From Liolophura sinensis (taxonomy: Eukaryota > Mollusca > Polyplacophora > Chitonida > Chitonidae): DNA of 64,000 nt. Location of the stretch: NCBI RefSeq assembly GCF_032854445.1, contig NC_088295.1:28447385-28511384 (forward strand), read 5' to 3'. The notes beneath the pieces were generated by a model. It was not told the DNA's origin and made no database searches. It worked only from the letters and a program-made list of their open reading frames with translations. The position numbers were made by a program, and so were the translations under genes. This document shows positions 57,301 through 63,300 of the stretch, piece after piece (within the stretch, counting starts at the first letter, position 1; each line of letters begins with the position of its first letter).

Positions 57301-60300
57301 AAATTGCTGTCAGAAACTGCAATGATTAAGTCAAGGCCAACAGGAAACATTAATTCCTAGATATATGTCACAAAGCTTAAGCATGTTATTGAGCTTTACA
57401 TGCAGCCAAATGGTGATGTGCATGTAAGACAAAATTATGTTTAACATACATACTTCAAAGCACTTGTACAGTATTCTTTATCAGAAAAACATCCTGAAAC
57501 AGTGACTCCTTACTTTGCCCAATCATCCACATTTTCATCTGATCTATCGGAGGCAGAGTAATATGCAGAGGAACCTAAAAAGTAAGAAAAAAAAGAATAA
57601 TTGAGATAAATGAATTCTTCAATCTATATGTCTTTCTTCAGTTATGTCAGTGTAAGTGTGAAGGTACATGTATTATTTTGTAAATGTTGGCAGAAAAGTG
57701 CCAACAAAATGTTTCTAAAGGTACATAAAAAGGTTGATTTACAGAAAATTGAAACCCTGTTTCTTATTTAACTCTGAACATTATGCGTAATGTTACAGAC
57801 CTCTGAGAGCCCTGGTAGATAGCCCTGCGTCGGCCACATCCCGGGCTCTGGGGGTGACGTCTGTGGAGGTGGAAGAGATGAGACGGCGCAGCACAGAGCG
57901 GCGGATCCGCCTCAAACATGCCACATCTGGCTCGTTTTGACAATTGTCCAGATTCTGTGTGGGAGAGGAAAACGTAGGAAACTTCTGAGAAGGCAAACTT
58001 TATACATCAAAATTAATGACTTAGTAACTTTATTAAAAGCCCACTTAAAAACATGTACATGTACATAGATAAGTATTGGTACAATAACAAAATCTTGTAC
58101 CTCAAACACAGATACCATCTGTATACTCCACACAAAGCAGGACTTGATTTGCACGCAAAATTTTGTGAAATGCAAAGGATTTTGTAAGTACAGGGAACAG
58201 ATTTTAGGAAGGTCTGTCACCATACGCTATATTTGCATGAAGACTGTTGCATTGTTTCATTATTATTTATTACCATAATTTTCTATCAGCGCATTACAAC
58301 ATAAAAATGATCAGGTACTTGGGAAGATTAGTGACCTATCTTCCAATACCACCTCATAACTGGTGAGTACACCTGTGACAAACTCAGAAAAGCAGAGTAA
58401 ACAGGAAGAAATGTCTTCCCAAAACATATTAGCCCTATTTACAGAATCCTGTGGTTTTCACAACATTTCCACAGAATTCAAGTGCGACTTATTTCTCTAT
58501 TCTTCAATAAACCATATATTAAACTGTGTTTTTGAGCAATACCAAAAATTTCATATATCTATAAAGTATTAACAATGGTCAAACACCTGTACATTACTGC
58601 ATATGAGATTTTATCTTGTTAAGCTTTGATTTCATTGTAGAAAAATTAAACATAGCTTATTTTGTTTCTCATACATGAACATTCATACTTTGTTTTTAGT
58701 GATGTTTTACAAACACAAAGTTTAGCAGGTGCATTTAGAAATGTTAAACGAATATATAAAACATTTAGAAAGATATCTGATAGTATATACTGTTAAATTA
58801 TACAGAAACACGATTTATTGTTGGGAAATTTATATACCTGTATATGTACAAAGAATTTTGATTAAGGAGGATGCATGTGTCTAAATTCCCCAGCCATAAT
58901 GAGATTTTGCTTTTCTTTCTTTTCTATTTCTCCAGGTTTGCAGTGACTGTAAAGATCCACAGTACTTGAAACAAAAAGTCAATGGTTTACGAGACAGGTA
59001 AGCCGTTGTTTATTAAAAATCTTCACACTATAGCATCTAATGATTTGATATTAAGGCAAATGGCTACTCCTTACCAGGACAGGTGGGGCTACAGGTGTTG
59101 TGGGTGCATCCACCAGGTCCTCTCCTATAGTCACCATGCTCGCACTGGTTGGCACAGGGAAGTTATGGAAAAATGACAGCAGCACAAAACCTCGCTGATT
59201 AGAGATGTTCAGCTTCAAAGTTGGTAAGTTTGCCACCAACTTTTGTCTGCAAAATTATAAGTTTAAATATTAGTCATTTTCTTTGTCAAAAATACCCAAT
59301 ATGTATAAAGCCGATTTCACAAAGAGCTGTCAAATTTAAATAGTCAATGGAAAAGAGGACAAACAGTATTTCATACAATTTTTAGAAATCAGCAATTAAC
59401 ACCATGTGAACATGGCCTATGAAATTTTATTTTCATTAGCCGAGTGTGACAAGTTGATACCACAAATTGAATAATGTGAACGTGGCTTAACGATGTGCTA
59501 TACTTCAGATTATACCTTTCTGTTTACATACATGTATGTGTGACACAGTTTAAGTAACTGTTGTATATCCTGTATTTCACCCACAGTTCAGCATTTATCA
59601 TTTGTCACACTTCGCTTGATTCTGATTGATCCATCCACTTTGTAGTGGCACTTGGGACTTTTTGAGAAGTTTGATAAATTTCTTATCAAAAGAACTTAAG
59701 TATTGGCATCAAAAGTATCATTTTACAGTCTCTATGTGTTTCTAAAAGTCTTTTTTTACATGGCAAACTTCGGGGGAAACACAGTATAACAGCATATTGT
59801 ACATTGTAGATAAGGTATAATGTTAACATACTGTGGAAGCTCCTTATAGTCCTGTTTAACAGCATTGAAGAAGGTGAGTGTCAGGCCAACACTGGGCAGA
59901 ATGTGATATTCCGAGTCAGGTTGGGTCTGGGCAGTGTGCCAATCATCACCTGAGTAGATGTGACCATAAGAACAAACTTAAAATATCCTTTTTACAGTAA
60001 AACCACTCACAGGAATGTAATGGAAGTTATTTTCTAACACTCACTACAAAATTGGGAAATACATGTAATATGCGTGAGGCAAATCAGAATCAAATTCAAG
60101 CAAATATATGCATGCAGTAGGCAGGACGATGTTATCATTTTAATTTAAAATGTTTTTCTAAATTACCTTTGTTACACAGAGCTTGGTTCATGAATGTGAC
60201 AGGAGTATATGAAAGTGATTGTAGTTTGCAGACATATATATATGACAAGAAGTAGAGATAAAACTGTTGTTATCATGCAAAAGGGACAGGCACAATAAAG

Positions 60301-63300
60301 AGTTTAGCATTAGGAATGTACGTTTCAAGACTTACATGATATGTTGCAATATGTGCATGAAATTTGACCTTTTCAGAAAGACAATAGTCAAACCAAATCC
60401 AACAAGATAACAAAATCACAAATATGATTACCTGAATCTGCCAGGAGAACTTTGACATCTGTGATGGTGACCTTGAACTGGTCATACAACCTTGACTCGA
60501 TCTCTGACATTGTAGCATCCTGAAACAACAACAACAACTTACTAGTGGCCACAAGATCAAGTCCATATAAACATGGCATACATAGCATAACGTATATATT
60601 GAAAAATTTGACTATCTGAAATACAAAATCTGTTATTGACAGCAGCTATATGATTATTAATAAAATATCATGTACAAATGTCATTTCAAGAACACATCCT
60701 CACTGGACCAGACACAATCATGTATATAAATGTATATACATGTACTGCTGGTATCTCATCTCAACCCTTCTTCTCAAAGAAAGTTGAAATAATTAGTACC
60801 AAAAATAATGGAAATAACATGGCCATGGACAAAACAAATCATACCTCAAGAGAGACATCTTTAGGTTGCAGTTCACTCTCTATCCTCAGAGTTCCCAAAT
60901 CACAGACCAGCACGCTGCCACCTCTGGAAATAGAGTGAAATTCTCAATTAAAGACTAGAGATAATAAAATCACATCACACTGGACAAAAATAATTTGTAG
61001 ATACATGCGTACAAATGTAAAATTCCTCACCTTCATTACGCGCAAAAGAGACTGATCATACCACTTGTAAGACTAACAGTGTACTGCTTACCTGTGAAGA
61101 GTTCCGTGTTCAGGTATGACAATGTATGGGGACCTCATATGGAATGCTACATGGACTGTCTGCAGAACAGAAACAAATTAGTCACGGCATTGAGCAGCGA
61201 AGGTAGTGTGGAATGCATAGTTACATGTAATACTGCCATGGTACTCAAACCTTACTCATAGTACTGACTGAGCACACCCATAAACTCAGTCGCACAAATT
61301 CTCATATGGTTAGGTTACACATTAGTAACTATACCTGGACGTATTTCATGATTATCGAAAGAACATGTACAGGTATCACCGTTTTGTCTTACTAAGCTGT
61401 GGCTGTTCCTGTATTGGAGATCACAATTTTTTTCCCAACCAACACAACTTGTGGAAATTCTGGTACATAGATTTAACATTGCAAAAGCCAAATTAGTACC
61501 AAAGAATGGGGTTTCAAAGAAGCATATCCCTGCAAAATGATGAACATGGTCTTCAAAATAAGAAGAGTTTTCTTACTTTGTGTTGCTCTATGGCGTACTG
61601 TAGCCCAGCTCGGCTATACTCTGCTACTTCACCCAGGGTTTCTAAAGCGGCAGCCTTCACATCAAGATTGTTGTACGGGACTTGGAAAAATGCTGTCACT
61701 TCTGATAAAGAATGCTGGATAAATAGACATACAAAGTACACAACATAAAGATGAGCAACAGAAAATTATAACTCTTTCTTAAAAAATAACCACACAAAAC
61801 TTCACAAGTTAACAAGAAGTTACTTTTACAGGCTTTATTTCACATTGCAAAATCACTTCATCACAAAAGTACACAGGAAATTAAATACTTCAGTTAAATA
61901 ACCATATAACGGGATATAATTTACTAAACAAGAGACTGCTACAGAATAGAATTTTCAATTAAGTAATGAGAGGACTACTCCAGATTTTGATGGAATAATA
62001 AAATTTTCTATTCTGTTTTGAAAAAAACAGACAAATACAAACTTCTGGCTTTATGTATTCAAACGCACCATACCTCATCATAGACAATTTCAACAGGCTG
62101 TATATTTAAACGTAAGGAAAAGTCAGCATCCACAAAGAGGGGGTTCTTCTCAAAGTCCAGTGTGAACACTTGATTGACAGCTGGGGCTGAAATAAACACA
62201 GCCTTATCACTCAAGTGTTTTATGTCCTACCTAACAATTTTTCAGTAATCTGATGACAAGGAGTCGTAAGGTGTGTACACATACTGTGGCAAGACCATGT
62301 TGCCAAAGTACTGTTGCCACTGCAGTATCAGTACCCAGTCACATCATACTGACACAGTCCTGTTTCCTTGCTCTAACTTCTGCCAAGTGAGGCAGCACAA
62401 AGTACCATTTTTGAAGTCTTTGGTATGACGAACTGAATAGATATGTTGAACTCTACATAAACGAAACATGTAATCATATATAACAGATATGGATAAAATG
62501 TTAACAACATCTTTCTGTACATTTGTTGAGGAAATTCTTTCATGGCTTAATGCCATGTCGGCAATGTTCTAGCCATATTCTTGTGACACACAGTTACAGG
62601 AAAGTGGTAGAGACATTCAATAAAGGTGGGCTATTTTACACTACATTTGGTAAGATCATTGCATATACAATGTTCGGTAGTGATACTTTAATGGTTGCAG
62701 CTTTCACAATCACATGGTTTACACTGTCTTACCATAGACTCCCACATCAGATGTGAGTATAGGCACAAGTTCATGCTCTATGGAGGCACCCTCGACTGAA
62801 AAACTCTCAGTGTTGGTCGAGATTCTGGGAATAAGAGGAGATATTCTCTTACCTTTCTAAAATTTCACACCCATCAAAACTCTATATCTATATGACACAA
62901 TTATTTCATTGAGCTATGTGTTCTTAATACAGCTCTCCAACACATTATGGTTGTCTTTAAAGATAATGAAACCACTCATTTGACTTTAATCAGTTGAATG
63001 TTGTAGGATTTCTGATTCATCATACATGGATTCTTGGCTCAGCTGTTTCAAAGTGTATTCAGATTTAAGTCTGGTATTAAACTGAGGGTAGATCAAAGTT
63101 TTATTTGTTATGTACATATACATGTATAATGAGACTTTACGCACATTTACACACATTTCTAAAAAAAACAGCCAGAAATTAAACAAGAAACAGTCGAAAA
63201 CTGGTAATTTTCATGAGATTCTGTGATGTGGGTTTTGGCTTTACCTGAATCCACTAGCAGCAGGCCTATTTTCTAGTGTGGCCAGCAGATGAGTGACAGA

